A DNA stretch of 64,000 bases from Halorussus lipolyticus (lineage in GTDB: Archaea; Halobacteriota; Halobacteria; Halobacteriales; Haladaptataceae). Below are positions 53,298 to 62,876 of this stretch, one piece after another. Positions within the stretch are counted from its first letter, which is position 1, and each line of letters starts with the position of its first letter. Below the pieces are notes generated by a model, which searched no databases, was not told the origin of the DNA, and saw only the letters and a program-made list of their open reading frames with translations. The DNA is taken from NCBI RefSeq assembly GCF_029338375.1, contig NZ_CP119805.1, positions 366,224 to 430,223 on the forward strand, in the 5' to 3' direction. The position numbers and the translations under genes were made by a program.

Positions 53298-53354
53298 CTG
53301 TATGTTTCTTAAAGAAACGAAAAGCGTGCTTAGAGAACGAGTACTGTTTCCATC

Positions 53355-54905
53355 TCACTCCGACACCGCGGGGAAGCCCAGCGCCGCCAAATCGACGTGT
53401 TCGCGGATCAACTCGGCCGCGGCGTCGTAGGGCGACTGCCTGTTTTGTTCGCGCTCCGGGCGAGACTTCCCCGCGGACTCGAAGACCCGAGCGACGAACG
53501 CCTCGCGGACGTTCCGGTTCTCAAACAGGCCGTGAAGGTAGGTTCCAAGCACGTCGCCGGTCGCCGCGCTCTCCGGGCCGAGAGGCCGGGCGATTGCTTC
53601 CCCATCCGCCACGGCCTCCGTCACCGCCGACCGGCCCGCGTGAATCTCGTACCCCGAGGTCGCCCCGGTCGCTCCCGCTATCGGCCCGACGCCATCGACC
53701 GACCGCGAGACCCGTTCGACGCGCTTGTCCGCCGAAAAGCGGGTCTCGACCGGGAGGAGACCGAATCCCGCGACCGCCTCGCGCTCGCCGGTCCCTTCGA
53801 CGCTGGCGTTCGTAATTCGCTCGCCGAGCATCTGGTAGCCCCCGCAGAGACCGACCACCGGCCCGTCGAAGTCGGCGAGTGCGTCCCCGAATCCGGCCTC
53901 GCGGAGCGCCAGCAGGTCGTCCACCGTGTTCTTGGTCCCCGGCAGAACTACGGCGTCGGCGTCTGTGAGGTCGGAATCGAGCGGGACGTAGGCCACCCGC
54001 ACGCCGGGTTCGCGGGCCAGCGGTTCGAGGTCGGTGACGTTCGAGGCCCGCGGGAACCGGGGCACCGCGACCGTGACCGCGCTCGCGTCGGGCACGCCGT
54101 CGTCTTGCCCTCTCACCGACCGCTCGCCCGGCGATGGGAGCGAAACGCTGTCCTCCTCGGGCAGACCGGGGTCGTCGTAGGGCAGGACGCCCAGCACCGG
54201 CACGCCGGTTCGGTCCTCGAACTCCGCAATTCCGGGTTCGAGAATCGACCGGTCGCCGCGGAACTTCGTGATGATTGCGCCGACGACCCGCTGGCGCACG
54301 TCGTCTGGCATCAGTTCGAGGGTGCCGTAGAGGCTGGCGAACGCGCCGCCGCGCTCGATGTCGGCCACGACCACCACCTCGGCGTCGGCGAACCGGGCCG
54401 TCTCGACGTTCGCCAAGTCGCGGTCGTGGAGGTTGATTTCGGCGATGGACCCCGCGCCCTCGGCGACGACGACCTCGTGGTCGTCGGCGAGTCGGTCGTG
54501 GGACGCCTTCGCGGCGTCTCTGGCCGTCTCCCAGTGGTCGTCGTAGTACGACCCCGCCGAGAAGTGGCCGACCGCCTTGCCCCGCACGACGAGTTGGCTC
54601 TCGCCGTCGCTGTGGGGTTTGAGCAAAATCGGGTTCGCGTCGGTCGTCGGCGTGACTCGGGCGGACCGGGCTTGGACGTACTGGGAGACGCCGATTTCGC
54701 CCCAGTCGGTCTCCGCGGCGCTACTTCCCTCGGCGCTTCTCTCGTCGTCGGGCGAGAGCGCGACTCGGGCGTTGTTGCTCATGTTCTGGGCCTTGAACGG
54801 GGCGACCGAGACGCCAGCGTCCGACAGCGCCCGACAGAGGCCCGCCGAGACCGTACTCTTGCCGACGTGGCTGGCGGTCCCGGCGACCAGCAGGGTTCTG
54901 GTCAC
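53355..54905 (-). CDS. cbiP: Cobyric acid synthase (CbiP/CobQ)
   Basis: Amidates adenosylcobyrinic acid a,c-diamide to cobyric acid. 516 residues. N-terminal P-loop-like DTB synthetase-type domain: [31 protein letters not shown]-terminal glutamine amidotransferase: [33 protein letters not shown] (nucleophile Cys), and His in YEIHAGRS with the late [10 protein letters not shown]. Lies 19 bases after the adenosyltransferase gene in the operon. Confidence 0.9.
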   Translation of the reverse strand: MTRTLLVAGTASHVGKSTVSAGLCRALSDAGVSVAPFKAQNMSNNARVALSPDDERSAEGSSAAETDWGEIGVSQYVQARSARVTPTTDANPILLKPHSDGESQLVVRGKAVGHFSAGSYYDDHWETARDAAKASHDRLADDHEVVVAEGAGSIAEINLHDRDLANVETARFADAEVVVVADIERGGAFASLYGTLELMPDDVRQRVVGAIITKFRGDRSILEPGIAEFEDRTGVPVLGVLPYDDPGLPEEDSVSLPSPGERSVRGQDDGVPDASAVTVAVPRFPRASNVTDLEPLAREPGVRVAYVPLDSDLTDADAVVLPGTKNTVDDLLALREAGFGDALADFDGPVVGLCGGYQMLGERITNASVEGTGEREAVAGFGLLPVETRFSADKRVERVSRSVDGVGPIAGATGATSGYEIHAGRSAVTEAVADGEAIARPLGPESAATGDVLGTYLHGLFENRNVREAFVARVFESAGKSRPEREQNRQSPYDAAAELIREHVDLAALGFPAVSE

Positions 54906-54924
54906 GGGTCGATTGTCTCGGCCA

Positions 54925-55620
54925 TCAGTACTCGGTCCCTTTCCGGGCCGAGTGGCCCGACTCGATGGGGTGGGCCTCCTTCTCGACGTGGGTCACGAGG
55001 TCTGCGACCTCGCAGGCGTAGTCGGGCCGGTCGTGGCCTCCGGTCAGAACCAGTTCGAGGTCGTCTGGCTTCGATTCGACCAGTTCGACCACCTCGTCGG
55101 GGTCGAGGAGACCCCGGTTCGCGGCGTACAGAATCTCGTCCAGAATCAGCATGTGGACGCCCTCGTCGGGGTCCGCGTCGAGGGGAATCGGTTCGGTGTC
55201 GCCTTTGGAAGCCTTAATTATGTTCTTTGCGCGCGCGAGACCGCCCTCGGCCTGCGCAGTGTGTTCGTCGTCGTCGGACCCGTCGAGGAAGCCGTGCCAC
55301 CCGTAGTGGCCGGTGTTCTCGTAGGTGAACCCCGAAATCTGCTCGATGGCCTCGTACTCGCCGCGAACGTCCTCGACGCTTCCCGCGCCGCCCTTCATGA
55401 ACTGGACCATGTGGACCCGGTAGCCGTGGCCGCCAGCACGGAATCCCATTCCCATCGCCGCAGTGGTCTTGCCCTTGCCGTCGCCCCACCAGAGTTGGAC
55501 CAGACCGAACTCGTCGGGGGTCGAAGGGTCGATGGTTCCGGTCGGGACCGGCCTGCTCGTCTCGTCGGTCGATGCTCGCTCGCTCTCGTCGTTCTCGCTC
55601 TTTGATTGCTCGTCCGTCAT
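54925..55620 (-). CDS. Cob(I)yrinic acid a,c-diamide adenosyltransferase (CobO/BtuR type)
   Basis: Transfers the adenosyl group from ATP to the corrinoid. 231 residues: acidic N-terminal tail (about 35 residues) then [20 protein letters not shown] (P-loop), [10 protein letters not shown], and [31 protein letters not shown]. These match the CobO/CobA/BtuR family. Operon CbiA-adenosyltransferase-CbiP, in that transcription order. Confidence 0.9.
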   Translation of the reverse strand: MTDEQSKSENDESERASTDETSRPVPTGTIDPSTPDEFGLVQLWWGDGKGKTTAAMGMGFRAGGHGYRVHMVQFMKGGAGSVEDVRGEYEAIEQISGFTYENTGHYGWHGFLDGSDDDEHTAQAEGGLARAKNIIKASKGDTEPIPLDADPDEGVHMLILDEILYAANRGLLDPDEVVELVESKPDDLELVLTGGHDRPDYACEVADLVTHVEKEAHPIESGHSARKGTEY

Positions 55621-55622
55621 GG

Positions 55623-56942
55623 TCAGATGTTCTCCGCAAAGGCGTCGAACGCGCCGCTTTCGGGATGGAGGTGGCAGTAGGTGCCCAGCGTCCGATACTC
55701 GGTCAGGCCGTCTCGCTCGCCGTCGATGCCGTCGCCGCGGGCCACGTCGAAGGCGAATCTGGCGTCTGACGCGGGGTCGGCGCTGGAGTAGTGGAACTCG
55801 TGGCCGCGGAGCGAATCGCCCGCGCCAGCGGTCAGCGTCTCGTCGCGGGCGGTCAGTTCCACGTGGTCGAGGGCCTGATACCGGTCGCGCATCTCCACGT
55901 CGGCGGGCAGGACGCCCGCCATCTCGTAGGTCTCGCGGTCCTCGTTCGCTTCACTTTCGGTCGTGGTCAGCGACTCACAGAGGACCATCAGGCCGCCGCA
56001 CTCGCCCAGAATCCCCAGTCCCTCGCTGGCGCGGTCGGCGAGCGTCTCTAGGGCCGGACTCTCCGCAAGTCGGTCGGCGTGGAGTTCGGGGTAGCCGCCG
56101 GGGAGGTACACCCCGTCGCAGTCGGGCAGGTCGTCGCCCGCGACCGGCGAGAACGTCGTCACCTCGGCCCGCGCCCCGAGTCGTTCCATCGTCGCGGGGT
56201 AGCAAAACCGGAAGGCGGCGTCCCGAGCGACCGCGATTCGCTTGTCGGTGGCCGAGTCGGCCCGGTCGGTCTGATTCGGTCGGGGTGGCTTCCGAGCGGT
56301 CGCCAGCAGTCGGTCGGTCCGGATGTTCTCGGCCGCGGCGTCGAGCGCGTCCTCGCTCAGGGGTCGCTCGTCGCCCATCTCTAACCCGAGGTGTCGGTCC
56401 GGAATTTCGAGGTCGGGGTTCGGCCCGATGCGCCCGAAGTAGGTCAACTCGTCGGGCAGGGCCTTGAGGATGCCCTCGGCGTGGCGGCCGCCGTGAGCGC
56501 GCTGAACAAGGACGCCCGCAACGTCCACGTCGCGGCCCGCTCGCTCGGCGTACTCCCGGAAGCCGAGAGCCGTGGCGGCCACGCTCTCCATCCCGGCGCT
56601 GGCGTCGGCCACGAGGACTACCGGCAGGTCCAGTGCTTCGGCCACCATCGCGGTGCTGGAGCCATCGCCGTCGTAGAGGCCCATCACGCCCTCGACCACG
56701 CAAATGTCGCCCTCGCCGCGGTGGTAGTTGCGCCGGAGGCCCTCACGGCCCTCAAGCCAGCAGTCCAGCGTGCGAGACGGGCGTCCGGCGACCTGCTCGT
56801 GGTGGCTCGGGTCGATGAAGTCCGGACCGGCCTTCGCGGGTTGGACCGCGTGCCCGTCGTCCTGCAACGCTCGTATCACCGCGAGCGTTGCGACGGTCTT
56901 GCCGACGCCCGAACTCGTTCCGCCGAGGAGGAACCCTTTCAC
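55623..56942 (-). CDS. cbiA: Cobyrinic acid a,c-diamide synthase (CbiA/CobB)
   Basis: Amidates the a and c side chains of cobyrinic acid. 439 residues. N-terminal nucleotide-binding part: GFLLGGTSSGVGKTVATLAV, KAGPDFIDPSHHEQVAGRPS, VEGVMGLYDG. C-terminal amidotransferase: YLPGGYPELHADRLAES, GECGGLMVLCESL (Cys nucleophile), ARDETLTAGAGDSLRGHEFH, and a late GTYCHLHPESGAF. First gene of the three-gene cobamide operon on the minus strand. Confidence 0.9.
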   Translation of the reverse strand: MKGFLLGGTSSGVGKTVATLAVIRALQDDGHAVQPAKAGPDFIDPSHHEQVAGRPSRTLDCWLEGREGLRRNYHRGEGDICVVEGVMGLYDGDGSSTAMVAEALDLPVVLVADASAGMESVAATALGFREYAERAGRDVDVAGVLVQRAHGGRHAEGILKALPDELTYFGRIGPNPDLEIPDRHLGLEMGDERPLSEDALDAAAENIRTDRLLATARKPPRPNQTDRADSATDKRIAVARDAAFRFCYPATMERLGARAEVTTFSPVAGDDLPDCDGVYLPGGYPELHADRLAESPALETLADRASEGLGILGECGGLMVLCESLTTTESEANEDRETYEMAGVLPADVEMRDRYQALDHVELTARDETLTAGAGDSLRGHEFHYSSADPASDARFAFDVARGDGIDGERDGLTEYRTLGTYCHLHPESGAFDAFAENI

Positions 56943-57288
56943 GCTCGGGCCTCCCGACGCTGTGTTTCGCTGTCTCCTCGCCGAAGTACCATCGTTCCGT
57001 AGTTACAACAAGCACAGTTTAATTAGCTGTGGTTTCGGCCGTCCCGGTCGGCGGTCGGAGAGAACGGACAACTTAATTGAGGTATAACAAATAATATTAT
57101 GGATGAAAGAATTAATTTGATACTTGCACTTTGGTTCCACGTCGCTCGCTGTCGCTCACCCCTACTCTCACCCACCCGGTGCTGTTCGGCAGTGGCGGCC
57201 GAAATTCCTCCGTTGTCGCTCCCGGCCACCAGTACAACCGCAGTAGTACAAGCAAGATTGAAGTAAGTAAAAAGTATTTGTATAACCG
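56943..57288. other. Divergent promoter region between the two cobalamin transcripts
   Basis: 346 bases. AT-rich stretches (TTTAATTAGC near 57017-57026; TTAATTGAGG and ATAACAAATAATATTATGG near 57072-57101; GTATTTGTATAACCG before 57289) probably hold promoters for CbiA (leftward) and the methyltransferase (rightward). No riboswitch-like conserved structure is visible. No gene called. Confidence 0.45.
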
Positions 57289-58350
57289 ATGAACGAAGAC
57301 AGCGGTGACCGCCGTGGGGCGGACGCCGACGAGGAGCACCGCGCCGACCGCTCGTCGCTCGGGCCGGGACCGGACGCCACCCGACCGAGCGCCGGGTTCG
57401 AGTCGCCCGCCGACACGGCGGCGGAGTCAGACCGGGCGAGAGCGACCGACCGAACCGGGGCGTCGTCGCGGGTCGATTCCGTCGGCGATTGTGCGACCAC
57501 CGATACCGTGGACGGAACAGACGGCGCTTCGGCCGGGAGCGCGCCGGAACCTACCGACGCGGAATCCGCGGACACGTCGGCCTCCGCGCCTATTTCCGGC
57601 GGCAAAGTGTACCTCGTCGGCTCCGGACCCGGCGACCCCGGCCTGCTCACTCGCCGAGCGTGGGGCCTCCTCGAATCTGCCGACGCGGTTCTCCACGATT
57701 CGCTGGTGGGGGAGGCCGTCCTCGACCAACTCTCCGAGTCGGTCGAAGTCGTCAACGTCGGCAAGCGCCCGCCCAATCGGACCTCCCAGAGCGAAATCAA
57801 CGACATGCTGGTGGACCGCTCGCGCGACGGCGAGGCCGTCGTCCGACTCAAGGGCGGCGACCCGCACGTCTTCGGGAGGGGCGGCGAGGAGGCCCAATAC
57901 CTCGCGGACGCCGACGTGCCATTCGAGGTCGTACCGGGCGTGTCCAGCGCCGTCGCCGCGCCGGGGGTCGCGGGCATCCCGCTGACCCACCGCGACTGCG
58001 CGTCGAGCGTCACCGTCATCACGGGCCACGAGACTCCCGACAAGGACGAGAGCGCGCTCGACTGGGACGCGCTGGCCGACACCGTGGTCAGCGGCGGCAC
58101 CCTCGTCGTCCTGATGGGCGTCCGGCGACTCTCGAACAACGTTTCCGCGCTCCGGGACCACGGCGTCCCGGCCGACACCCCGGTTGCGATGGTCCAGAAG
58201 GCGACGTGGGGCGACGAGCGGACCGTCTCGGCCACGCTGGCGACCATCGAGGACGCGAAGCAGGAGACCGGCATCGAACCACCTGCGGTCACGGTGGTCG
58301 GCGACGTGGTTGGCGTCCGGAGCGAGACGAGCGAGTGGTTGGACAGGTGA
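57289..58350 (+). CDS. cobA: Uroporphyrinogen-III C-methyltransferase (SUMT) with long disordered N-terminus
   Basis: Makes precorrin-2 for cobalamin and siroheme. 353 residues. The first about 100 residues are Asp/Ser/Thr/Ala-rich and disordered, unusual for SUMT (normally about 250 residues), with no later Met before the core. The core carries the full set: KVYLVGSGPGDPGLLTRRA, VVRLKGGDPHVFGRGGEEA, EVVPGVSSAVAAPGVAGIP, MVQKATWGDERTV. The 100-residue tail could be a wrong start or a genuine low-complexity extension. Confidence 0.88.
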   Translation: MNEDSGDRRGADADEEHRADRSSLGPGPDATRPSAGFESPADTAAESDRARATDRTGASSRVDSVGDCATTDTVDGTDGASAGSAPEPTDAESADTSASAPISGGKVYLVGSGPGDPGLLTRRAWGLLESADAVLHDSLVGEAVLDQLSESVEVVNVGKRPPNRTSQSEINDMLVDRSRDGEAVVRLKGGDPHVFGRGGEEAQYLADADVPFEVVPGVSSAVAAPGVAGIPLTHRDCASSVTVITGHETPDKDESALDWDALADTVVSGGTLVVLMGVRRLSNNVSALRDHGVPADTPVAMVQKATWGDERTVSATLATIEDAKQETGIEPPAVTVVGDVVGVRSETSEWLDR

Positions 58351-58531
58351 CCACTGCCGCCGATAGTTCGCTGTGCGCAGTTCTGCGTGCGGCGAGTATC
58401 GCGTCGAGTGAGGTTTCTGCGAACCGCCCCGACTCGTTGTCAAAACATATTTGGGGGACGCGCGCATCGACAGAATCAAGCCCAATTGGAGTAATTAAAA
58501 TTCAGTTGATTGGGCGGCGCGAGGACAACCA

Positions 58532-59311
58532 ATGACAGAGGAAGCACTCGTACTCGTCGGCACGGACACCCCGGACGCACGCGACGTTCTCCGAACGCAC
58601 GCCAACCGCCTCCGAAACCGAGGAGTGGCCGAATCGGTCCACACCGCGTTCTACGGCGCGGAACCCATCGCGGACCTGCGCGAGACCTTCGAGTCGATTT
58701 CGGCCGACGCGACCTACGTGGTCCCGATGCGGACGGCCCACACCCACGGGACCACCGACGACGTGCCCGCCGCGCTCTCGTTCGTCTCGGGCGACGTGCG
58801 CTACTGCGAACCCGTCGGCCGGAGTTCGGCCGTGACCGGCGTGCTGGTCGAGCGAGCGACCGCCCGCGTCCCGGCCTCGTCGTCGGCCTCCGTCGTCGTC
58901 GTCGCCTTCGGGAGCAGTTCGCTCCCCTACCAGCGCCAGACCGCCGAGTACCACGCCGCCCGCATCCGCGACCAGACCGACTACGGCGAGGTCGTCACAA
59001 GCTATCTCGTCCAGAACCCCGCCGTCGAGTGCGCCCGCTACAACGTCTCGAACGACCGCGCGGTCGCCGTCCCGCTGTTCGCCTACCGGACTGAGGCCAC
59101 CGACGACCGAATTCCGGCGAAACTCGAACTCGACCGGGGCGGTATCGAGTACGCCGACCCATTGGGTGCCCACCCGCGAATCACCCGCGCCGTCCGCGCC
59201 GAAGTCGAGAAACAGCGCGTCCTCGCCGGCGACGACGCCGCCGTTTCCTTCGAGGCCTCGCTCGCACAGGCCCGGCGACCGGTGGCGACCGACGGCCGCG
59301 GCGCGCTCTGA
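58532..59311 (+). CDS. cbiX: Sirohydrochlorin cobaltochelatase-like protein (CbiX, two-domain form)
   Basis: 259 residues. Two CbiX-like halves: first TYVVPMRTAHTHGTTDDVPA (metal-binding His region), second RAVAVPLFAYRTEATDDRIP, which lacks the His. So one half keeps a plausible metal site and the other looks degenerate, as in long-form CbiX. It would insert Co2+ into sirohydrochlorin made from the upstream SUMT product. 181 bases separate the two genes. Assigned partly from context; the His motif is less canonical than in model CbiX proteins. Confidence 0.7.
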   Translation: MTEEALVLVGTDTPDARDVLRTHANRLRNRGVAESVHTAFYGAEPIADLRETFESISADATYVVPMRTAHTHGTTDDVPAALSFVSGDVRYCEPVGRSSAVTGVLVERATARVPASSSASVVVVAFGSSSLPYQRQTAEYHAARIRDQTDYGEVVTSYLVQNPAVECARYNVSNDRAVAVPLFAYRTEATDDRIPAKLELDRGGIEYADPLGAHPRITRAVRAEVEKQRVLAGDDAAVSFEASLAQARRPVATDGRGAL

Positions 59312-59328
59312 TTGGCTTTCGGTCCTCG

Positions 59329-62073
59329 CTACGCTTCTTCTCCGAACATCCGGCCCAGAACCGCCCGGACTCCGAGCGCGAGGACGACGAATCCCGTGAA
59401 CCCGACCCCTATCCACGACCACTCGGTCGCGCCGAGCGCAACCACGCCGAAGGCGGCCCGAATCGGCGTGTAGAGAATCCCCAACTGGAGCGCCAGCGTC
59501 ACCCCAATCGCAGACACCAGCCACCGGTTCGAGACGACCGAGAGGTCGTAGCGCGACCGAATCAGCTGAATCCGGACCATCTCGATGGCCACGAGGAAGG
59601 TGAACAGCACCGACTGGGCTGTGACGAGGGTCGCCTCCACCAGTCCGTAGAAGAACAGCGCCAATCCCGTCACCGTCATCAGGACGCCGATGACTCCGAT
59701 GGAGACCATCACTCGGCGGTTCACCACGCGCTCGGTGGACTCTCTCGGCGGGCGCTTCAGCACGTTTTCCGACTTGGGGTCGGCCCCGAGCGCCAGCGCC
59801 GGCAGGCCGTCAGTCACCAGATTCACCCACAGGAGCATGACCGGCGTGAGGACCACGGCCTCGTCGGCCCCGGCGAAGGTCTCGGGGAAGAACGCGGCCC
59901 CGACCAGCGCGCCGACGAAAACCACCAGCACCTCGCCCGCGTTGGCCGACAGCAGGTAGTTGACGAACTTCCGAACGTTGTCGAAGACCCCGCGGCCCTC
60001 CGCCACCGCGTCCCGAATCGTGGCGAAGTTGTCGTCCCGAAGCACCACGTCGGAGGCGGTTCTGGCCACGTCGGTCCCGCGCTGGCCCATCGCTACGCCC
60101 ACGTCGGCGCGCTTCAGGGCGGGGGCGTCGTTCACCCCGTCGCCGGTCATCGCCACCGTGTGGTGGTTGTCCTGCAACGCTCGCAGAATCTCGACCTTGT
60201 GGGTCGGCGAGACGCGGGCGAACACCTCGACGCTCTCGACGCGCTCGGCGAGTTCGTCGGCGGAAAGCGCCTCGACTTCCGGCCCGGTCAGCGCGTCCTC
60301 GGGGTCGAAGCCCAGTTCCGCGCCGATTGCCTTCGCCGTCTCGACGTTATCGCCGGTCGCCATCACGGTCCGAATCCCGGCCCGCCGGCAGTCGGCCACC
60401 GCGTCGGCGACCTCCGGTCTGGGCGGGTCCATCAACCCGAGGAGACCGACGAAGGTCAACCCACTCTCCAACTCGTCGTCGGGCGCGTCGGGATTGACGC
60501 CGACCCGGCGCGCGAACCCCAGCACCCGGAGGGCGTCACCCGCGAACTCGCTGTTCGCGTCCAGAATCTCGGCCCGCCGGTCGTCAGTCAGCGGACTCTC
60601 CTCGCCGTCCTCCAGCACCGAGTCGCACCGCTCCAGAATCACCTCCGGCGCGCCCTTGACGTAGGCCGTCGGAACGTTTGCGTTTGCGTTTACGTTTCCG
60701 CTTACGCTTTCGTTTTCGCTTTGCTCGGCCACGACGGTCATGCGCTTTCGCTCCGACGAGAACGGAATTTCTCTGCGGCGCTCGCGGTGCCACTCGACGC
60801 CGGCCTCGTCGGCAGACCGGACGAGTGCGACCTCTGTCGGGTCACCGCGATATTCGTCCGTCGCTCCGTCCTCGGCGCGCTCGGCGTCGTTGCAGATTGC
60901 GCCGGTCCGGAGGAGGACGACCAGTTCCGGCGGGATGGTACCGCTCCCGTCGGTTTCGGCGCGCTCCTCTGCTCGGGCGGGGACTGCTTCGCGCTCGCCG
61001 GTCGGCAGGACGAGGGTCTCGCCTCCGGCGTAGGCCCGCCGGACCGTCATCTCGTTTTCGGTCAGGGTCCCGGTCTTGTCGGTGACGATGGTGTCCACCG
61101 CGCCGAGGCTCTCGACCACCGGGAGTCGCCGGACCAGCGCGTCCTTCCGGAGGAGTCGCCGGGACCCGAGCGCGAGCGTCAGCGTGACCACCGCGGGCAG
61201 GCCCTCGGGCACCGCCGCGACTGCCAGCGTCACCGCCACCAGCAGGACCGAGATGGGGGCGGCACCGGTGAACAGCAGTTGGACCACCGCGACGAACGCG
61301 ATGATTGCCAGCGTCAGCCCCGCGATTCGCCTGCCGAGGGCATCGACCTCCTCCTGAAACGGGGTCGGTGGCTCGTCGGTCGTGCCCAACTGCTCGGCGA
61401 TGGCCCCGACTTCGGTGTCCATTCCGGTCGCCACCGCGATTGCCGTGCCTCGGCCGCCCACCGCGTGGGTGTTCATGAACACCATCCCCTCGCGGTCGGC
61501 GGGAGGCGCGTCGGCCCCGACCGCCTCGGTCGATTTCTCGACGCTGGCGCTCTCGCCGGTCAGCGCCGACTCGTCGGTTGCGAGGCTCTCGGCCCGAATC
61601 AGTCTGCCGTCGGCGGGAATTACGTCGCCCTGCGTCACGAAGAACACGTCGCCGGGAACGACCTCGCGGGCGTCCACCGTTCGCTTCTCGCCGTCGCGCA
61701 GGACCGTCGCGTCGGGCGTCGAGAGCGACCGGAGCGCCTGAATCGACTGCTCGGTCCGGTAGTCCTGCGCGAAGCCGAACAGGCCGTTGGCCAGCAGGAT
61801 GGCGAAGATGAGCGCGGCCTCGGCGTACTCGGGGTTCTGGCCCGGCAGGAAGCCGACGCCGAGCGAGAGGAGCGCGGCGACCACCAGCAGGTAGGTCAAC
61901 CAATTGCGGAACTGGGCGACGAACAGCGCGAGCGCCGATACCTCGCGCTCCCCGCGAATCTCGTTCGGGCCGTACTCGTCGTAGCGTCTCTCGGCCTCGG
62001 CTTGGGAGAGGCCCTCCTCGGTGGTGTCGAGGGCATCGCGGACCTCGCTGGGGGGTTCGGCGTGCCAGTCCAT
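59329..62073 (-). CDS. Cation-transporting P-type ATPase, Ca2+-type (P2A/P2B)
   Basis: 914 residues. N-terminal cation-ATPase domain; actuator TGES motif (ATDESALTGESASVEKS); M4 AVPEGLPAVVTLTLALG (about 288); phosphorylation site DKTGTLTENEM (about 333); KGAPEVILERCD; hinge ATGDNVETAKA and TGDGVNDAPALKRADVG (about 644); M6 VNLVTDGLPALALG (about 752) with Asn and Asp of the Ca2+ site. Probably exports calcium or a similar divalent ion. A run of Asn/Ser/Glu hexamer-encoded repeats sits in the N domain just before KGAPE (see repeat entry). Single gene. Confidence 0.9.
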   Translation of the reverse strand: MDWHAEPPSEVRDALDTTEEGLSQAEAERRYDEYGPNEIRGEREVSALALFVAQFRNWLTYLLVVAALLSLGVGFLPGQNPEYAEAALIFAILLANGLFGFAQDYRTEQSIQALRSLSTPDATVLRDGEKRTVDAREVVPGDVFFVTQGDVIPADGRLIRAESLATDESALTGESASVEKSTEAVGADAPPADREGMVFMNTHAVGGRGTAIAVATGMDTEVGAIAEQLGTTDEPPTPFQEEVDALGRRIAGLTLAIIAFVAVVQLLFTGAAPISVLLVAVTLAVAAVPEGLPAVVTLTLALGSRRLLRKDALVRRLPVVESLGAVDTIVTDKTGTLTENEMTVRRAYAGGETLVLPTGEREAVPARAEERAETDGSGTIPPELVVLLRTGAICNDAERAEDGATDEYRGDPTEVALVRSADEAGVEWHRERRREIPFSSERKRMTVVAEQSENESVSGNVNANANVPTAYVKGAPEVILERCDSVLEDGEESPLTDDRRAEILDANSEFAGDALRVLGFARRVGVNPDAPDDELESGLTFVGLLGLMDPPRPEVADAVADCRRAGIRTVMATGDNVETAKAIGAELGFDPEDALTGPEVEALSADELAERVESVEVFARVSPTHKVEILRALQDNHHTVAMTGDGVNDAPALKRADVGVAMGQRGTDVARTASDVVLRDDNFATIRDAVAEGRGVFDNVRKFVNYLLSANAGEVLVVFVGALVGAAFFPETFAGADEAVVLTPVMLLWVNLVTDGLPALALGADPKSENVLKRPPRESTERVVNRRVMVSIGVIGVLMTVTGLALFFYGLVEATLVTAQSVLFTFLVAIEMVRIQLIRSRYDLSVVSNRWLVSAIGVTLALQLGILYTPIRAAFGVVALGATEWSWIGVGFTGFVVLALGVRAVLGRMFGEEA
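60675..60718. repeat. Hexanucleotide repeat tract inside the P-type ATPase gene
   Basis: CGTTTG, CGTTTG, CGTTTA, CGTTTC, CGCTTA, CGCTTT, CGTTTT units encode SENESVSGNVNANANV in the nucleotide-binding domain. Six-base units keep the frame if their number changes. A related CGTTTACG motif occurs at 62520-62537. Confidence 0.55.
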
Positions 62074-62122
62074 CGAGAAGACCGTCGAAACGCACGTCGT
62101 CCAGTTCCGAAAACGTACCGGG

Positions 62123-62398
62123 CTACGCGAGGTGGCCGACCGCGCCAGACGCGGACGCAGACTCGGCTATCGGTCGCCCGGCGTCGCTCTCCCGGTCGGT
62201 TTCGTCGCTGTCCGACTGGTAGTCGTCCCAGTGGTCGTCGTCGTAGCCCAATCGGTCGGCGATGTCGGGATTCGTCCGCTCGAGGTCGTGCTGTGGGTCT
62301 CCGTAGCGCGCCGGGTTTCCGACGCCGACGGCCTCGTGTTGGCGCTCTCCGTACCGAGTCCGCTCGATTCGCTCGCCCGGAATCCGTGGCTCGGACAT
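62123..62398 (-). CDS. Small acidic hypothetical protein
   Basis: 91 residues from the ATG at 62398 (MSEPRIPGERIERTRYGERQ); an upstream start would add 15 residues. Rich in Arg, Asp and Tyr, with short repeated elements (RYGERQHEAV, RYGDPQHDLE, RLGYDDDHWDDY). No membrane segment. Not recognised. Same strand as the P-type ATPase, and 49 bases upstream of it, so it may be cotranscribed. Confidence 0.5.
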   Translation of the reverse strand: MSEPRIPGERIERTRYGERQHEAVGVGNPARYGDPQHDLERTNPDIADRLGYDDDHWDDYQSDSDETDRESDAGRPIAESASASGAVGHLA

Positions 62399-62876
62399 GT
62401 TTTGACCTCCCGACGTGGAGTTCGTTCCCGAGTCGCATATCAATCGTCCTCGATTCCCGGCCTCCGAGAAATTGGCAACTGCCTGAGGACAGGCGCGAAA
62501 CCCGAGCGTTTTCGATTTCGTTTACGCAAACGTAAACGCAAACTGCTCCGAATGTCCGTCTCCTCGGGTTCCCGCTACCGTGCCTCTCCTTCTCACGCCC
62601 CGGATTGACGTACCTTCGGCTCACCGGCTTTCCTCGAAAGAATATACCTCGTGTACCCCTACCCGAGGTATTCGTTCGGTCACACTAATCGCTTAAATGC
62701 TTTGTGTTCCTCAGCGGGACTGGGCTGTCGAATCGCCCGTCCTCGTCGTGAGACTCCGAGAGGAACATCGGGACCGATAGACTCCTCTGTAATTCTTTGC
62801 CACTGGAATTTATTTCTCTACTATCGGTAAATACGTCTACGAGTGCGGTCGAGGCCCCGATGTCGAGGCCAGACAC
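62399..62876. other. Intergenic region with inverted repeat
   Basis: 478 bases. GTTTACG-CAAA-CGTAAAC (62520-62537) is a perfect 7-bp inverted repeat made of the same hexamers found in the P-type ATPase gene. A 63-codon minus-strand ORF (62685-62876) has weak composition and no recognised motif; I do not call it. AT-rich stretches near 62800-62835 could be promoter sequence. Confidence 0.45.

Noticed and set aside
56943..57288. Cobalamin riboswitch between the cobalamin genes
   Set aside because: No conserved B12-box-like sequence or stem pattern is visible and such switches are rare in archaea.
60160..62535. 791-codon plus-strand ORF
   Set aside because: Antisense to the P-type ATPase, whose motifs are complete; no family match for the shadow.
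62685..62876. 63-codon minus-strand ORF
   Set aside because: No recognised motif and weak composition; the N-terminal GLDIGAS stretch hinted at an RNase H-type fold but nothing else supports it.
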